Origin: Clostridiales bacterium
GTDB taxonomy: Bacteria; Bacillota; Clostridia; Lachnospirales; Lachnospiraceae
Length of the DNA: 39,704 bases
Reading direction: 5' to 3'
Assembly (NCBI GenBank): GCA_012519695.1
Contig: JAAYPT010000018.1
Span: forward strand, 1 to 39,704
Position numbers and translations under genes: made by a program. Numbering within the stretch: the first letter of the stretch is position 1; every line of letters starts with the position of its first letter. The notes beneath the pieces were generated by a model, which made no database searches, had not been told where the DNA came from, and was given only the letters and a program-made list of their open reading frames with translations. Shown here piece by piece: positions 1-7,749 of the stretch.

Positions 1-20
1 GAGTTTGAATAAGAGCCACA

Positions 21-65
21 AGTCTTGGAACCCGCTAAATAAGCGGCTTCCGAGACTTTTTCTTT
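21..65 (+). terminator. Imperfect hairpin followed by a T tract at the left edge
   Basis: Arms at 21-36 and 42-57 pair at 15 of 16 positions (one C-C mismatch, one G-T pair) around the loop AAATA, and TTTTCTTTT follows. This fits an intrinsic terminator for a plus-strand gene upstream of the window. Because it lies outside the integrase gene and its possible arm-type repeats, an imperfect palindrome here could also be the element's attachment core. No second copy was found near 20.5 kb, so the attachment reading is unproven. Confidence 0.5.
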
Positions 66-74
66 TGCTCTGCT

Positions 75-90
75 ACTAATTTGCTACTAA
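75..90. repeat. Left copy of a 16-bp direct repeat (candidate arm-type or att-related site)
   Basis: ACTAATTTGCTACTAA occurs here and again exactly at 20492-20507. TGCTACTAA itself appears twice in tandem here (71-79 and 82-90). It lies about 85 bp beyond the integrase stop codon, where integrase arm-binding sites or element ends are expected. Confidence 0.5.
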
Positions 91-173
91 TAGCAGCTAC
101 TCTTTTTCTGCCGTTTTCAGTTGATTGTCATTAACTTTAATAGCAAGAAACCCTGATGACTGCGGGATTTCTT

Positions 174-1424
174 CTATATGATCTTTCTTTGTGGCATCTG
201 GATGATTTTCCCTGATGCGGTATTTGGTGGTACTAACGCAGGTCCGAGCTGAGGTCGGATTGTTACATCTGAGCCGTTGTCCTGAGTCTGCGGCACTTCA
301 CATGTGATACCTGTTGCTTCAAGCAGAGGGTTATCAGATGGTGGTTCAGGTGTTGGCGAATCTGTCGCCTGCAATGATTCCAGACTATGCACAAGCTCCT
401 GCTGTTTATGTGGGAACAGATGAGAGTATGTGTTAAGTGTTGTGGATACTTTCTCGTGTCCGAGCCTGTCTGCTAACATCAAGGCATCACAGCCCTGATT
501 AATAAGTAAGCTGGCGTGCGAATGCCTGATATCATGGATTCGTATCTTCTTTACACCTGTAATTTTGCAGCCCCTTATCATCTCGTGTGAGAGATATGAT
601 TTTGTTACCGGGAACAGCCTTTCGTCTGTATCAAGCATATATCTTGACTGGATATAGTCTGATAGCTCCTGGCAGAGAAAATCAGGAATTGGAATCTTTC
701 TCTTGCTTTTTCTTGTCTTAGGTGATGTAAATACATCCTTTCCACCTATCCGCTGATATGTTCTGTTGATGGATATTATCTTGTTATCAAGGTCAATATC
801 AGCAGGTGAGAGAGCAAGCAATTCACCTTCTCGCATACCCGTCCAGTACAGAACTTCAAAGCATATATACGATAGCAGCTTATCTTTTACACCTTCACGG
901 AAAGCAATATATTCATCGTAAGTCCAGTAATCCATTTCCTCAGCCTTCGCTTTTCCAATGGTGCCTGCCTTGCCGCAGGGATTGGTGTTGAGATCATAGA
1001 ACCGCTTGGCATAATTGATGATGCTGTTAAGCTCCGTATTAATCTTTTTCAGATAGGTCTGGGAGTAATTATTCGGCGAACTCATAAGCTTCGCCTGCCA
1101 TCTTCGTACATCAGAGGCTTTGATTTCATTTATCGGTTTGTTACCGAAGAATGGAAGAATATGCGTCTGTAGTACCGTCTTTTTTGTCAGAAGAGTTGAC
1201 TGCTTAAGTCTTGCAGCCATATCCTCCATATAAATTTCATAGAGGTTTTGAAATGTCATGTCAGGATTGGCAGACTGTTTTTCCAGAAAATCCCTTTCAA
1301 ATCCTAAAGCTTCCTTTTTGGTGGTGAAGCCTCTTTTCCACTTCTGTTTCTTGATTCCCTGCCAGTTCGTATAATAGAACTTGGCGAACCATTTACCAGT
1401 TTTTTCATCTTTGTAAGCTGGCAT
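174..1424 (-). CDS. int: Tyrosine site-specific recombinase (integrase) of the mobile element
   Basis: This 416-residue protein should catalyse integration and excision of the element. It has an N-terminal arm-binding-type region (about 1-50), a SAM-like core-binding domain (about 55-135) and a C-terminal catalytic domain. All catalytic residues are visible: R198 in TGMREGELL, K236 in TSPKTRKSK, H297 and R300 in IHDIRHSHAS, H323 in LGHEKVSTT and the nucleophile Y333 in NTYSHLF. The start at 1424 is chosen because a minus-strand AAAGGAG lies a few bases upstream, whereas longer in-frame starts lack such a site. It is the outermost gene on the left, next to short repeats also found at 20.5 kb, as expected for an IME or ICE end. 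The gene appears intact, so the element may still be able to excise. Confidence 0.93.
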   Translation of the reverse strand: MPAYKDEKTGKWFAKFYYTNWQGIKKQKWKRGFTTKKEALGFERDFLEKQSANPDMTFQNLYEIYMEDMAARLKQSTLLTKKTVLQTHILPFFGNKPINEIKASDVRRWQAKLMSSPNNYSQTYLKKINTELNSIINYAKRFYDLNTNPCGKAGTIGKAKAEEMDYWTYDEYIAFREGVKDKLLSYICFEVLYWTGMREGELLALSPADIDLDNKIISINRTYQRIGGKDVFTSPKTRKSKRKIPIPDFLCQELSDYIQSRYMLDTDERLFPVTKSYLSHEMIRGCKITGVKKIRIHDIRHSHASLLINQGCDALMLADRLGHEKVSTTLNTYSHLFPHKQQELVHSLESLQATDSPTPEPPSDNPLLEATGITCEVPQTQDNGSDVTIRPQLGPALVPPNTASGKIIQMPQRKII

Positions 1425-1488
1425 AAATATCATCTCCTTTTTGTAAAATTGTTGTGCAATCATCAAAAGGCTATGATATAATCTACTT

Positions 1489-1577
1489 GTTCAGGGTGAT
1501 TATAAAGCCTTCGGGTCAATCACTTACATAGCTTCGGTCATTCCTTTTGCGAGAAGGAGTGTGCCGGAGCTTTTTCT
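1489..1577 (+). ncRNA. Candidate small structured RNA between integrase and repressor genes
   Basis: On the plus strand a TATAAT box at 1477-1482 is followed by two hairpins. The first pairs 1496-1501 with 1518-1523 and contains a GCC-TTCG-GGT mini-stem. The second is strong: 1531-1537 plus 1539-1546 pair with 1554-1561 plus 1564-1570, and TTTTTCTTT follows. That gives promoter, hairpin and intrinsic terminator in about 90 bases, antisense to the likely integrase 5' region. The -35 box is weak (TTGTGC, 19-bp spacer). It could instead be a plain terminator. Confidence 0.4.
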
Positions 1578-1600
1578 TTACTAAAGGTGTAAGTCTGCAA

Positions 1601-2197
1601 TTATTCAGTTTTTGAATCGGCTTCATTATCCAGTCTGGAATCCTTATAATATGCCAACATATCTGATTTCCATGAATCAAACTTTTCTTTTGAAATTTTT
1701 CCTGTCTGAAGCATATTCTTCTTTGCTATCCAGTTTTCCATAAAGAGACAGAAGTCTGCATCATATTTTCCATTGCCTTTGCCATTAACCTTGATCCCGG
1801 CAGTCCATTCGGGATTTTCAGGAGGTTTGGTGTTGGTCAGCTCAAATGAAAAATCAGTAAGTTCAGTTATGGCAAAGAGAGCATTGATTACATCTGACAT
1901 AGTGTGGAATTCATATGCCGGATATTCAGCGGTCGTATTATCTTTTGGAGTATTAGTATCTTTTGCAAATAAAAGCTCCTGCCATGGAACATTTAATTCA
2001 TTAGCAATCTGCTTTAAAACATCTATCTTTAATAGTATTTCACCAGATTCATATTTCTGGATAGTACGTTCTGATTTCCCCAGACGCTGTGCAAACTCCT
2101 TTTGCGTGATTTTCTGTGCCCTGCGCTGCTTCTGTATTGCCTTTCCGATTTCCTCAGGAGAAGACATAGTAAGTTTAATGGAATCAGAGAAAGCCAT
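1601..2197 (-). CDS. XRE-family transcriptional regulator with a C-terminal extension
   Basis: This is probably the repressor controlling integrase and mobilisation functions. Residues about 15-75 form a classic Cro/CI-type HTH (EIGKAIQKQRRAQKITQKEFAQ, then LGKSERTIQKYESGE). The remaining 120 residues are an uncharacterised sensory or oligomerisation domain. The start at 2197 follows a minus-strand AAAGGAGGG by about 7 bases; the GTG nine bases upstream would overlap that site. The gene is transcribed towards the integrase and away from the HTH gene at 2480. The intergenic region between holds inverted and direct repeats suited to act as its operators. Ligand and targets are unknown. Confidence 0.8.
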   Translation of the reverse strand: MAFSDSIKLTMSSPEEIGKAIQKQRRAQKITQKEFAQRLGKSERTIQKYESGEILLKIDVLKQIANELNVPWQELLFAKDTNTPKDNTTAEYPAYEFHTMSDVINALFAITELTDFSFELTNTKPPENPEWTAGIKVNGKGNGKYDADFCLFMENWIAKKNMLQTGKISKEKFDSWKSDMLAYYKDSRLDNEADSKTE

Positions 2198-2240
2198 TCT
2201 GTTCACCCTCCTTTATATGAAATAGTCCGTTATAAAGATG

Positions 2241-2384
2241 CGTATCAGATTGATGTTAAATGAAATACGTATCAGTAAGTGACTTATTTATGATTGTATG
2301 ATTACTTTATCATAAATAAAAACGAATTGCAAGTGCGTAATTATAAAAAGTTCTATTGACAAATTTTGAAAAGGATATTAAGAT
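2241..2384 (+). promoter_or_regulatory. Divergent control region: operator-like repeats and a promoter
   Basis: CGTATCAG occurs at 2241-2248 and 2268-2275. A perfect 10-bp inverted repeat (TATTTATGAT / ATCATAAATA) lies at 2285-2294 and 2309-2318. A strong plus-strand promoter follows: TTGACA at 2356-2361, 17-bp spacer, TAAGAT at 2379-2384. The layout between the XRE gene and the gene at 2480 suggests XRE operators controlling divergent transcription. Confidence 0.55.
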
Positions 2385-2479
2385 AAACACGAACTAAAAA
2401 TACGGAATAAATAAAGAACAGGATAGTTGCTTTGTGAAAACACGTATTTAAAATAACAATTTATGAAAGGAGGAGCTGC

Positions 2480-2875
2480 ATGAAAGGTATAAAGGAAGCA
2501 TTCATAGATGCAGGAGAGATAAGCCAGATGCTTGGTATCGGGATGACAAAGGCATATGCAATTATAAAGGAATATAATGCAGAGCTTGAGGCAAAAGGCT
2601 ATTTCACCATGCGGGGCAAATGCCCACGGAAGTACTTTGAACAGAAAATCTATGGCTACGAAGATTATTACAATCCGGATTATGAGCCGCAGCGTAACAG
2701 TAGCAAGGTTGCAGAAGAAAAGGATTATGAAACTGCAGTTGGGGATTCTGTGATAAGTGAACAGGATGAAGTGGATATACAGCCTGAAACAAAGGGATTG
2801 CCGGGAGATGGTGCTGAGATAGCAGAAAATGTGATGTCGGATGCAGATGTAATGGTAAAAGAGACAACTAAATAA
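2480..2875 (+). CDS. Small HTH/excisionase-like DNA-binding protein
   Basis: This is a 131-residue protein. Its N-terminal half (DAGEISQMLGIGMTKAYAII, then a basic stretch around MRGKCPRKYFEQ) resembles the HTH of excisionase or AlpA-like proteins common in clostridial mobile elements. The C-terminal 60 residues are acidic and low in complexity. A strong AAGGAGGAG precedes the ATG, and a promoter with good boxes lies 95 bp upstream. The gene runs directly into the palindrome array at 2889. Its role could be directionality factor, replication or transfer accessory, or transcriptional regulator; the sequence does not decide between these. Confidence 0.6.
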   Translation: MKGIKEAFIDAGEISQMLGIGMTKAYAIIKEYNAELEAKGYFTMRGKCPRKYFEQKIYGYEDYYNPDYEPQRNSSKVAEEKDYETAVGDSVISEQDEVDIQPETKGLPGDGAEIAENVMSDADVMVKETTK

Positions 2876-2888
2876 GCGAAACCAGTGT

Positions 2889-3252
2889 GGGGGCAAAAAG
2901 CGCCACCAAAACGTGCAAATGGGGGCAGTAAGCGCCCCCAAAACCACAAAGTGGGGGCAGAAAGCGCCCCCGCACAAATCAGAGCCGAAAAAGTGTGGAG
3001 GCAAAAAGTGCCGTCAAAATGGAAAAGTGGGGGCAAAAAGCGCCGTCAAAACAGCAAAGTGACGGCAAAAAGCGCCACCACTCAGATAAGCGAGAAAAAA
3101 GTTATGGTGGCGGAAAGTGCCGTCAAAATGGAAAAGTGGTGGCGGAAAACGCCACTAAAACAGTAAAGTGATGGCAAAAGGCGCCACCACTTTTAAATCA
3201 GGTGGAACTTTAGCCACCATATCAGTAATTGTGGTGGTACATTAACCACCAC
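2889..3252. repeat. Array of nine 19-bp palindromes in three triplets, plus two trailing hairpins
   Basis: Each unit is a dyad of the form GGNGGC, five bases, then GNGCCNNC. Units begin at 2889, 2921, 2953, 2997, 3029, 3061, 3106, 3138 and 3170. Spacing is 32 bp inside each triplet, with 44 and 45 bp between triplets (super-period 108-109 bp). Two related hairpins follow at 3201-3218 and 3231-3252. Arm changes in several units are matched on the other side (for example GACGGC or GGTGGC arms facing GCCGTC or GCCACC), so the pairing appears to be maintained. It lies just before the candidate oriT and mobC. Possible roles are binding sites for a mobilisation or replication protein, or structured RNA. 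Confidence 0.85.
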
Positions 3253-3299
3253 ATATCATATACAGGGTGCAGGTGCTCCTGCCAAGACGAAAAATTATG

Positions 3300-3357
3300 T
3301 AAACGCTGATGCGTTTATATTTTTTCGGGAAAAGGTCCGACCTTTTCCGCATCTTGC
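3300..3357 (+). other. oriT: Candidate origin of transfer (oriT)
   Basis: A perfect hairpin TAAACGC-TGAT-GCGTTTA (3300-3317) is followed by a 21-bp palindrome with 10-bp arms (3328-3337 and 3339-3348). Directly after it comes CATCTTG/C (3350-3357), which resembles the MOBP/IncP nic consensus ATCCTG/C. An inverted repeat next to a nic-like site, just upstream of mobC and a MOBP-type relaxase gene, is the usual oriT arrangement. The exact nick position is inferred. Confidence 0.55.
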
Positions 3358-3398
3358 AAAACCTATAAGCAGAACTTTTAGAAAGGATGAAAAAAGCA

Positions 3399-3494
3399 AT
3401 GGTACAGATAAAAAGAGATTGGTTTGATACAGAATTTGGAAATTACGAAAGGGGAAAAACGTATGGCAGATGGAAAGAGAAGATACAAGTCTGA
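3399..3494 (+). CDS. Short upstream ORF overlapping the mobC start
   Basis: ATG at 3399 opens a 31-codon frame (peptide beginning MVQIKRDWFD) that overlaps the start of mobC by 32 bases in another frame. A purine-rich AGAAAGG lies about 12 bases upstream. It could be a coupling leader that tunes mobC translation, or chance. No homologue is recognised. Confidence 0.3.
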   Translation: MVQIKRDWFDTEFGNYERGKTYGRWKEKIQV

Positions 3495-3825
3495 CAGGAA
3501 AGATTATAAGATATCGGTGAAGCTGTCAGAGAAAGATATGGATATTCTGAAAGCGGCACTTAAGCGAACAGGAATGACGGCAAGTGCCTATATAAGAGAA
3601 TTAATTCGGACAGGCGGCAACATTGATACAAGTTATCCAGAGGACAGGGCAAAAATAATTCGTGTTATTGCAGGTATTGCAAATAATATTAATCAGGCGG
3701 TAAAGCTTGGCAATTCACAGGGAAGATTGTATTACAGCGATATTGATAAATTGCAGAACAGTCTGGATGATGTAAAGAAAACATTCGGGGAGGTGCTGGA
3801 AGTATGGCGATTACAAAGATCTTAA
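3463..3825 (+). CDS. mobC: MobC-type relaxosome accessory protein
   Basis: This 120-residue protein has an N-terminal ribbon-helix-helix DNA-binding segment (KISVKLSEKDMDILKAALKR, then TGMTASAYIRELIRTGG) and the MobC-type helical region (IIRVIAGIANNINQAVKLGN). MobC proteins bind oriT and help the relaxase open the strands. The start at 3463 is preferred because GAAAGGGG lies about 9 bases upstream; a TTG further upstream would add an unlikely extension. Its 3' end overlaps the relaxase gene by 22 bp, implying translational coupling. Position after a candidate oriT supports the call. Confidence 0.88.
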   Translation: MADGKRRYKSDRKDYKISVKLSEKDMDILKAALKRTGMTASAYIRELIRTGGNIDTSYPEDRAKIIRVIAGIANNINQAVKLGNSQGRLYYSDIDKLQNSLDDVKKTFGEVLEVWRLQRS

Positions 3826-5579
3826 ATATAAAAGAGTCAGAAGGTAGAAATCCAGCATCACACCTAAAGAATGCTTTGGAATATATCCAGAATCCGGATA
3901 AGACAGAAGAATGTGTACTGGTGGGCGGTATTAACTGCCTGCCGGATACGGCATTTGAGCAGATGGAGGAGACAAAGAATATATTTCATAAGACAGGTAA
4001 AAGACAAGGCTATCATGTGATTATATCGTTTTCGCCGGAAGAAAAAGTAACTGCGGAACAGGCAATGTACGTCCTGGAACACTTTGCGAAGGCTGTACTT
4101 GGCGATGATTATGAAGCTGTGTATGCAGTCCATACTGACAGGGAACATATGCATGGGCATCTGATCTGGAACAGTGTCAGCATGACAACCGGCAAGAAAT
4201 ACAATTCACCTAAAAGCAACTGGAAGAACCATCTCCAGCCTATTACAAATAAATATTGTGATGAACTGGGGCTTGCTATCATGCCGGCAGAGTACAGCAG
4301 GAATCCGAAAAATATCAGCAGGGACAAGTGGGAAAGAGAAATGTCAATGAAAGAGATAATTCTCAGGGATGCAAAAATGTGTGCGTATGCAGCCGGAAAT
4401 GTGGAGCATTTTAAATATCTGATGAAAAGACTTGGATATGTATTCAAGAAAGATGCGTGGATGGAAGTGCAGGCACCGGGATTTCGGTATTATCATAAAC
4501 TGGCAAAGCTGGACGAGATGTTTTCAGAAGATATGCTAAGGCATCATGTGGATATGCCCTGGATGGTAAAGCCTTACTTTTATTCGTCGGATATCAGGGG
4601 ATTGCACAGGGCGAAGCTGTCATCATTCCAGAAGAAGTTTTATGCAAAGCTATACAGATTAAGGATTGTAGAGCAGAAGCGTTTTGCAGTCGGTGGAGCA
4701 AAGTATACAGAGGATTTGAAGCGATTTCATCAGTTACAGGACGAATATCTGCTGATTGTAAATAATGACATCAAAAGTGTTGTGGATCTTGTGGATTTCA
4801 TAAATGAGCAGGAAGAAAAGATTCAGCAGATTGAGGACAGACAGCATGAGATATACAGAGAAAGCTCTAGTCGGAAACGCAGTATAAAGAATGAAGAGCA
4901 GTACCGGGAATATCAGATATGGCATGTGGAAGTGCAGGAAGAACTGGACGAACTGAAGCAGGAGAAAAGGGAAATTAAGAGACAGATACAGCTTGCTGAT
5001 GACATTATAAAAGAAGATTTGTATACGGCTTATTATGCGGTGTCGGGGAAGGAGGAGATTGTTGCTGACAGGGATGTTGAGATACCGGGGATGGAAGAGG
5101 ATATGCTGGATGAGATAACAATAGAAGCGGTTGTTGAGCCGTATACAAATGTTGAGGTAATGAATCCTAACAATAATCAGAATGATACGTCTGTAATGCC
5201 AGATATTCGTAATGTGTCTGATGTAAATACGGCAAGAATGGATAAAGATATTACTGACGTAACAGATAAAGGTGAATATGTGGAAATTAGAGAAACTGAA
5301 CCTGTGGACAAAGCTGACTGGATTGTCAGGAGAATATCAGAGCTTGGTGGTTATGAGAATGTCAGTAATTCTGTTAAGGCAGATATATTCGGATTTGATA
5401 TTGCTGATGTAAGTGGAAGTATAAGACTGTTCTCGGATGTAATGAAAAAACTTGGAATGAAGCTGGATGGGGATGAACTTTATGAGGAGTTTCAGAGGAT
5501 TTATGATGAGAGTATCGATAGAGATGCCGGTAAAGATAAGGCGGAAGATAAGATGTGGAATAGGGGCAGAGGAAGATGA
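3804..5579 (+). CDS. MOBP-type relaxase / mobilisation nuclease
   Basis: This 591-residue relaxase should nick oriT and pilot the DNA strand during conjugative mobilisation. The N-terminal relaxase domain shows the metal-binding histidine cluster HTDREHMHGHLI (H110, H115, H117, H119) and a likely catalytic tyrosine in LEYIQNPDKT (Y27). The middle (about 330-400) is charged and predicted coiled coil (QEEKIQQIEDRQHEIYRESS and following). The C-terminal 150 residues are acidic and variable. GGGGAGG lies about 10 bases upstream of the ATG, inside mobC. No type IV coupling protein or secretion genes are visible, so the element is probably mobilised in trans (an IME) rather than self-transmissible. 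Confidence 0.9.
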   Translation: MAITKILNIKESEGRNPASHLKNALEYIQNPDKTEECVLVGGINCLPDTAFEQMEETKNIFHKTGKRQGYHVIISFSPEEKVTAEQAMYVLEHFAKAVLGDDYEAVYAVHTDREHMHGHLIWNSVSMTTGKKYNSPKSNWKNHLQPITNKYCDELGLAIMPAEYSRNPKNISRDKWEREMSMKEIILRDAKMCAYAAGNVEHFKYLMKRLGYVFKKDAWMEVQAPGFRYYHKLAKLDEMFSEDMLRHHVDMPWMVKPYFYSSDIRGLHRAKLSSFQKKFYAKLYRLRIVEQKRFAVGGAKYTEDLKRFHQLQDEYLLIVNNDIKSVVDLVDFINEQEEKIQQIEDRQHEIYRESSSRKRSIKNEEQYREYQIWHVEVQEELDELKQEKREIKRQIQLADDIIKEDLYTAYYAVSGKEEIVADRDVEIPGMEEDMLDEITIEAVVEPYTNVEVMNPNNNQNDTSVMPDIRNVSDVNTARMDKDITDVTDKGEYVEIRETEPVDKADWIVRRISELGGYENVSNSVKADIFGFDIADVSGSIRLFSDVMKKLGMKLDGDELYEEFQRIYDESIDRDAGKDKAEDKMWNRGRGR

Positions 5580-5590
5580 TTCCTCTGCCC
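5564..5590 (+). terminator. Perfect hairpin over the relaxase stop codon
   Basis: GGGCAGAGGA (5564-5573) and TCCTCTGCCC (5581-5590) flank a 7-base loop holding the relaxase TGA. There is no proper T tract, so it may stabilise the transcript end or act as a weak terminator between mobilisation genes and cargo. Confidence 0.45.
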
Positions 5591-5675
5591 AATATTAAAT
5601 TAAGAATGGATGTATAATTGAACACTAAAGATATACTAAATACTAATAAATCATATTTAAACAGTGAAATATCAG

Positions 5676-5704
5676 TTGAGGGAAACAGCTGTTCGTGATA
5701 TAAT
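5676..5704 (+). promoter_or_regulatory. Promoter of the restriction-modification operon
   Basis: TTGAGG (5676-5681) and TATAAT (5699-5704) are separated by exactly 17 bp and lie 41 bp upstream of the HTH gene at 5745. The spacer holds AAACAGCTGTT, a short palindrome (CAGCTG core) that could be an operator. Confidence 0.65.
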
Positions 5705-5744
5705 TACTTTGTTATTTTATACATTTTAGAATCGGAGGGAGAAT

Positions 5745-5930
5745 ATGTCTGAGACTAATGAAAAATGGTCTAATTTAGAAGAAACCGCAGAATATCTAGG
5801 TGTAACGAAAGATACCATAAGAAGTTGGATTAAAAAAACAGATATTCCTGCTCATAAGATAGGCAGACTTTGGAAATTCAAATTTTCAGAAGTGGATGAG
5901 TGGGTGAAAAGCGGAAAAAGTGCATTATAG
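5745..5930 (+). CDS. Small MerR/excisionase-fold HTH protein heading the R-M operon
   Basis: This 61-residue protein is essentially one HTH domain: NLEETAEYLGVTKDTIRSWI, then KIGRLWKFKFSEVDEWVKSG. This is the excisionase/MerR-like fold (helix_turn_helix_17 type) seen in many small regulators. It has a strong GGAGGGA site and lies 20 bp before the first methylase gene, under the promoter at 5676. A controller-type role for the R-M genes is likely from position, but binding targets are unknown. Confidence 0.72.
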   Translation: MSETNEKWSNLEETAEYLGVTKDTIRSWIKKTDIPAHKIGRLWKFKFSEVDEWVKSGKSAL

Positions 5931-5950
5931 AATAGAAAGTAGAAAAGAAA

Positions 5951-6685
5951 ATGATAAATACAGAATTACATAATGGAGATTGTCTTGAGTATATGAAAAA
6001 AATACCAACATCTTCGATTGATTTGATAATAACAGATCCACCATATAATTTAGGAAAGTTTATGGAGGAGAGAGATACTAATTTAGTTAAAATGCGGGAT
6101 AATTTTTTTGGGGCTGCAGGATGGGATGATTTAGATTATAAAGAATGGAAAAAATCTATGAATAAATTTTTTCATCAAGCATCAAGAGTTTTGAAGGATG
6201 GTGGTTCAATAATTGTATTTATGGCGATAATAAAGGTTGAGACAATAATACAATTAGCACAAAAACACGGACTGTATTATAAGACAACTGGTATATGGCA
6301 TAAGTCTAATCCAATGCCAAGAAATATGAATTTGCATTTTGTTAATTCGACAGAATCGTGGATATATTTTACTTATAAAACAAAGACAGGGACATTTAAC
6401 AACAACGGAAAAGTATTGCATGACTTTATTGAAACATCTGTTACATCAAACAGCGAAAAAAAATATGGAAAACATCCAACGCAGAAACCGGAAGCTTTAA
6501 TGGAACATTTTGTTAAGGTGTTGTCAAATGAAAATGATACAATTCTGGATCCTTTTATGGGAAGTGGAAGTGTTGGTGTGTCAGCTGTAAAAAACAATAG
6601 GAATTTCGTAGGAATCGAGTTAGATGAAAATTACTTTAATATAGCTATATCTAGGATTAAAGAGGTAAAGAAAGATGAAATATAA
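5951..6685 (+). CDS. DNA methyltransferase, DPPY type (N6-adenine or N4-cytosine), R-M modification subunit 1
   Basis: This 244-residue beta-class enzyme has the catalytic motif IV TDPPYNLG (29-32) near the N-terminus and the SAM-binding motif I LDPFMGSGSVG (about 200-207) near the C-terminus, with HPTQKP just before it. This order defines the beta class; base specificity (A-N6 or C-N4) cannot be told by eye. The stop codon overlaps the C5 methylase start by 11 bp, so the two are coupled. LlaJI-type systems carry two methylases, one per strand of an asymmetric site, which fits this pair. Confidence 0.88.
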   Translation: MINTELHNGDCLEYMKKIPTSSIDLIITDPPYNLGKFMEERDTNLVKMRDNFFGAAGWDDLDYKEWKKSMNKFFHQASRVLKDGGSIIVFMAIIKVETIIQLAQKHGLYYKTTGIWHKSNPMPRNMNLHFVNSTESWIYFTYKTKTGTFNNNGKVLHDFIETSVTSNSEKKYGKHPTQKPEALMEHFVKVLSNENDTILDPFMGSGSVGVSAVKNNRNFVGIELDENYFNIAISRIKEVKKDEI

Positions 6686-7736
6686 GGTTATAGATTTATT
6701 TGCTGGAGTTGGTGGAATGTCATTAGGTTTTGAAATGGCAGGGTTTGATGTGGTTCTTGCCAATGAATACGATAAAGATATTGCAACTGCATATAAAAAG
6801 AATCATAGTTCTACTAAAATGATAAATGAAGATATAACCAAACTTGATTTGCAATCAGTATTTGAACAATATAAAGGTAATATTGACGTTATAATAGGCG
6901 GTCCGCCATGTCAGGGTTTTTCGCAGAAAGGAAAGAGAAAAACAATACATGATGAACGTAATTTCTTGTTTAAATATTACGTTAAAGTGGTGGATTTAGT
7001 AAAACCTCAATATTTTGTAATGGAAAATGTGCCTAATTTATTAACTGCTGAAAAAGGATATTTTAAGCGAGAAATAGAAGAATTATTTTCAAAAATGGGG
7101 TACATTCTAGATGCTGGTGTATTAAATGCAGCGGATTATGGAGTTCCGCAAAATCGAAGACGTGCCGTCATTATTGGGAAAAAGGCAAATGAAAAAAGGG
7201 TAAACTTGCTGCCTAAACCGGTTAATAAAAAAGTTTCAGTATGGGATGCAATAAGTGATTTAGCATATCTTAATTCTGGTGAGGGTGATGAAATTCAGGA
7301 TTATAAATTCGAAGCCAGAAGTGAATATCAAAAGAAGATGAGAATGAATTCAAATAAATTGCTTAATCATAAAGCAACTAATCATTCGAAGCTTGCATTA
7401 GAACGCTTAGCCCTTGTTCCACCAGAACAGGGAAAGGAATGTTTACCAGAGGAACATTTAACAAAATCAATATATAGTGGTACTTGGTGCAGAATGCAAA
7501 AAGATGATGTTTCTGTAACAATTACAACAAGATTTGATACTCCGTCATCAGGTAGATTTACACATCCATATTTGAACAGGGCAATTACAGTGCGCGAAGC
7601 AGCAAGAATACAGTCATTTCCTGATACTTTTGAGTTTGTTGGACCAAAGGTTTCACAGATGAAACAAGTAGGAAATGCGGTACCACCGCTATTGGCTAAT
7701 AAGATTGCCGATTCAATATTAAATGACATAACATAG
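6675..7736 (+). CDS. DNA (cytosine-5-)-methyltransferase, R-M modification subunit 2
   Basis: This 353-residue Dcm-family enzyme shows the motifs in canonical order: motif I DLFAGVGGMSLGFEMAGF (7-24), motif IV GGPPCQGFSQ with catalytic C79, motif VI MENVPN, motif VIII QNRRRAVIIG, and motifs IX/X (REAARIQSFPDTF, QVGNAVPPLLA). The target-recognition region lies between about 190 and 290. It is co-translated with the upstream methylase (11-bp overlap) and ends 13 bp before the McrB-like gene. It should protect host DNA from the endonuclease encoded downstream. Confidence 0.95.
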   Translation: MKYKVIDLFAGVGGMSLGFEMAGFDVVLANEYDKDIATAYKKNHSSTKMINEDITKLDLQSVFEQYKGNIDVIIGGPPCQGFSQKGKRKTIHDERNFLFKYYVKVVDLVKPQYFVMENVPNLLTAEKGYFKREIEELFSKMGYILDAGVLNAADYGVPQNRRRAVIIGKKANEKRVNLLPKPVNKKVSVWDAISDLAYLNSGEGDEIQDYKFEARSEYQKKMRMNSNKLLNHKATNHSKLALERLALVPPEQGKECLPEEHLTKSIYSGTWCRMQKDDVSVTITTRFDTPSSGRFTHPYLNRAITVREAARIQSFPDTFEFVGPKVSQMKQVGNAVPPLLANKIADSILNDIT

Positions 7737-7749
7737 GAGGAATGTTTAA

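Noticed and set aside
1-70. tRNA gene fragment as integration target
   Set aside because: The hairpin does not fit a tRNA acceptor/T arm (no TTCRANNC loop or CCA), so no tRNA is called.
2378-3036. Long minus-strand frames and a plus-strand frame (2885-3166) over the palindrome array
   Set aside because: They consist of translated repeats or run antisense to the gene at 2480, and have no convincing ribosome-binding sites.
2889-3188. CRISPR array
   Set aside because: The units are palindromes with only about 13-bp gaps, too short for spacers; the units themselves vary and no cas genes are present.
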